Part shown: positions 62,317 through 64,000 of the stretch, in pieces | How the letters are laid out: every line of letters begins with the position of its first letter | Numbering within the stretch: the stretch's first letter is position 1 | Assembly (NCBI RefSeq): GCF_030296935.1 | Contig: NZ_AP028032.1 | Location: forward strand, 744,001 to 808,000 | From: Coprobacter fastidiosus | GTDB lineage: Bacteria > Bacteroidota > Bacteroidia > Bacteroidales > Coprobacteraceae | Length of the DNA: 64,000 nt | Direction: 5' to 3' | The notes under the pieces: model-generated | What the model was told of the DNA's origin: nothing | Databases searched by the model: none | Seen by the model: only the letters and a program-made list of their open reading frames with translations | Translations under genes and position numbers: made by a program

Positions 62317-64000
62317 TCATGGTAAAGTAATCGGGGCAGTTATGACAAGTTTGTCTTTATTTTTACTACATGAACCATAATAATTATTTGCAGGCTCATA
62401 ATCTGTCAATACTCCATTTTTATCATCGATATATTCAACATGTACTGGATAAACACAATTTTCTATTTTCGATCCTGCACCATCGTTATATTGTCCAATA
62501 AATCCTGATATTCCCGAACGGCTTCTCAAACGGATATGGATATTTTCCGTCTGACAATTTTTAATAGCGACACCCCTTCCACCGACAATTTGGCCAACTA
62601 ATCCTCCAGCCTGATAACCAGTTAAATAAATATCTTTGGCAGAACAGTTATCTAACCAAGTAGCTCCTCCGCCTACACCGATCCACCCGATCAGACCTCC
62701 GACATTTTGGGTAGTCAAACCCGTAGAGGCTTTAATATGTATATGCTTTGCATGTACATTTTCAAATTGAGCAACGGTACTATAATTTGCTCCGGTATAT
62801 CCCACACAACCGGCAAAATAAGCATATTCTTTACTATGATCTATCGGATTTCCGTCAACATCCGTATGCACTTCATCATCGGCAAGTCCATTAATAGTAA
62901 TGTTCTCGAATGTCAAATTCTTCATTACACCTTCAAACTTACCCCAAACTCCCGTATACGCATTATATTTACCGAGAGTAATACCCCAAATCTGATATTC
63001 ATACACTGCTCCGAATTTTCCGTTTAAAGAAAAATTCCTTAAAGTATGCCCTTGACCATCTACTGTGTATGTCGGTTCTCCTGAAGTATAAATAGGTTTC
63101 CATTCAACACCGCTCATATCGATATCGTTTTCCAATAGGATAGAAACGTTCACGGACTTACCGCTCTCGTCTTTTTTAGTAATCATATCAAGGATATTAT
63201 CCGGTAGCCAGGCAAATTCTTCTCTCGTATAGATATGATAAGTTCGGGTACTCTCGTCATAGACAGGTTCTTTCGGTTCAATTACAGCCGGATTCCACCA
63301 TTCTTCAGCATCAATCCAATCATTCTCAAAATTTTCATCAATAGAGATAGTTAACTGCGCGTCCGTAGTTAAAATATTACCCATTACTGTTGTTAACCAA
63401 TTGCGTTGAATGGGAATATCTGTTTTTAAATCATGTGAACTGATAAGCGAAGTACCGTCCAATGCTTCGAACTTGAAATGAATAGGAGTCTGTTCCGTTG
63501 CATCGGTCATTAAATAATCGACCGTCAAGGTTCGGTTATTCACACTTTTATCATAACCTAAAGCATAGTCCTTTTGAGATTTATCAATCGAACCTGTATA
63601 AATTTCAGTAACTGCCGTTAAATCAGTTGCCAAATCTGTTCCTTCAGATAAACCGGTCACTGCATTAATATTAGTAAAGCGTTTACAACCATAATAAGTT
63701 ATTTTAAAATTATCCGGCATCTCCAGATTATATACACCCCAATCAGTAGCGACAACACGAAGTTTTGCAAAAGGACGTTTCAATATCAAATCTTTCATGA
63801 CCCCGTCACTACCAACCGTAATCTCTTCTGTCGTAAAATAGGCATCCCGACTCTCATCATTCAGTTGTTTATCGACGTCGTCTATGCAAGTAATATTTTC
63901 AAAATTACCGGTTTCATAATGTAAATCCGTATCAGTACCCTGCTTTACAAAGTCCGCCCAAACTACAAATTTATAATTCCGGTTCGGAGTCAGACGTAAA
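62317..64000 (-). CDS. Fimbrillin-like (DUF6562-type) surface protein, start outside window
   Basis: The frame is open to the window end, so the ATG at 63798 is internal; the visible part has 561 residues. The N-terminal section resembles the fimbrillin-like/DUF6562 domain of Bacteroidetes (LRLTPNRNYKFVVWADFVKQ, FAKLRVVATDWGVYNLEMPD). The C-terminal section has GLUG-like repeats (GGLIGWIGVGGG, GGLVGQIVGGRG, ISGFIGQYNDGAG) that form beta-helices. It is probably a lipoprotein or cell-surface protein; signal and start are not visible. It is convergent with the GH71/99-like gene. Confidence 0.7.
   Translation of the reverse strand, partial: LRLTPNRNYKFVVWADFVKQGTDTDLHYETGNFENITCIDDVDKQLNDESRDAYFTTEEITVGSDGVMKDLILKRPFAKLRVVATDWGVYNLEMPDNFKITYYGCKRFTNINAVTGLSEGTDLATDLTAVTEIYTGSIDKSQKDYALGYDKSVNNRTLTVDYLMTDATEQTPIHFKFEALDGTSLISSHDLKTDIPIQRNWLTTVMGNILTTDAQLTISIDENFENDWIDAEEWWNPAVIEPKEPVYDESTRTYHIYTREEFAWLPDNILDMITKKDESGKSVNVSILLENDIDMSGVEWKPIYTSGEPTYTVDGQGHTLRNFSLNGKFGAVYEYQIWGITLGKYNAYTGVWGKFEGVMKNLTFENITINGLADDEVHTDVDGNPIDHSKEYAYFAGCVGYTGANYSTVAQFENVHAKHIHIKASTGLTTQNVGGLIGWIGVGGGATWLDNCSAKDIYLTGYQAGGLVGQIVGGRGVAIKNCQTENIHIRLRSRSGISGFIGQYNDGAGSKIENCVYPVHVEYIDDKNGVLTDYEPANNYYGSCSKNKDKLVITAPITLP

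Noticed and set aside
1-64000. tRNA or rRNA genes as integration targets
   Set aside because: No cloverleaf or rRNA-like sequence was recognised by eye on either strand, including both presumed island ends.

Overview
The window looks like the chromosome of a gut-type Bacteroidales bacterium. The support is low-GC DNA, Bacteroidetes-type -7 promoter elements (TAnnTTTG), a Bacteroides-style mobilizable island (tandem-HTH protein, tyrosine integrase, DUF3987, DUF6371-like protein, MobC, relaxase), large periplasmic GH2 and GH71/99-like enzymes and a fimbrillin-like surface protein. I see no rRNA, tRNA or CRISPR array.

Layout. (1) 1-9.1 kb, + strand: the distal tail or host-recognition end of a prophage, with a tail-fibre-like repeat protein cut by the window edge, a fibre with an SGNH esterase domain, a thioredoxin, a LamG-like adhesin, a two-helix membrane protein, small orphans and a membrane protein/SinR-like pair. 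(2) 9.1-14.7 kb, - strand: an XRE-led operon with a frameshifted AlbA_2 protein, a radical SAM enzyme, a NERD-nuclease/SF1-helicase fusion and an orphan. (3) 14.8-16.0 kb: decayed genes (AlbA_2 protein, macro domain). (4) 16.0-28.2 kb, - strand: a tightly packed operon of AAA_15 ATPase, MazF/PemK-like protein, sigma-like protein, PemK-like/beta protein, a 1175-aa P-loop NTPase, a coiled-coil protein, a MoxR AAA+ ATPase and a zincin-vWA protein, originally followed by a macro-domain gene. This is the best candidate for an undescribed conflict system. (5) 28.2-48.7 kb: a mobilizable island. Its integrase module is followed by defence cargo (a retron with a phosphoribosyltransferase-like partner, McrBC), then a decaying replication/mobilization module, then an XRE-controlled nuclease-methylase-specificity R-M protein split by an in-frame TGA, a broken GIY-YIG gene and an orphan ATPase. 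(6) 48.9-64 kb: a carbohydrate locus with a membrane-bound kelch/SARP-like regulator, two GH2 enzymes and two GH71/99-like enzymes in mirror-image order, and a fimbrillin-like protein running off the window.

How it fits together. Regions 2-5 form about 39 kb of accessory DNA between a prophage end and a polysaccharide locus, and almost every recognisable cargo gene belongs to a family used in conflict with phages or plasmids. Gene decay (frameshifts, nonsense codons) is concentrated in the accessory DNA at 12.9-16.0 kb and 39.9-46.3 kb. The prophage and CAZyme genes read cleanly. The mobilization module therefore looks disabled, while the retron, McrBC and the MoxR-vWA operon are intact.

All functional names are read from motifs in the translated sequence. 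No database search was run. Domain names recalled from family knowledge are marked as such.
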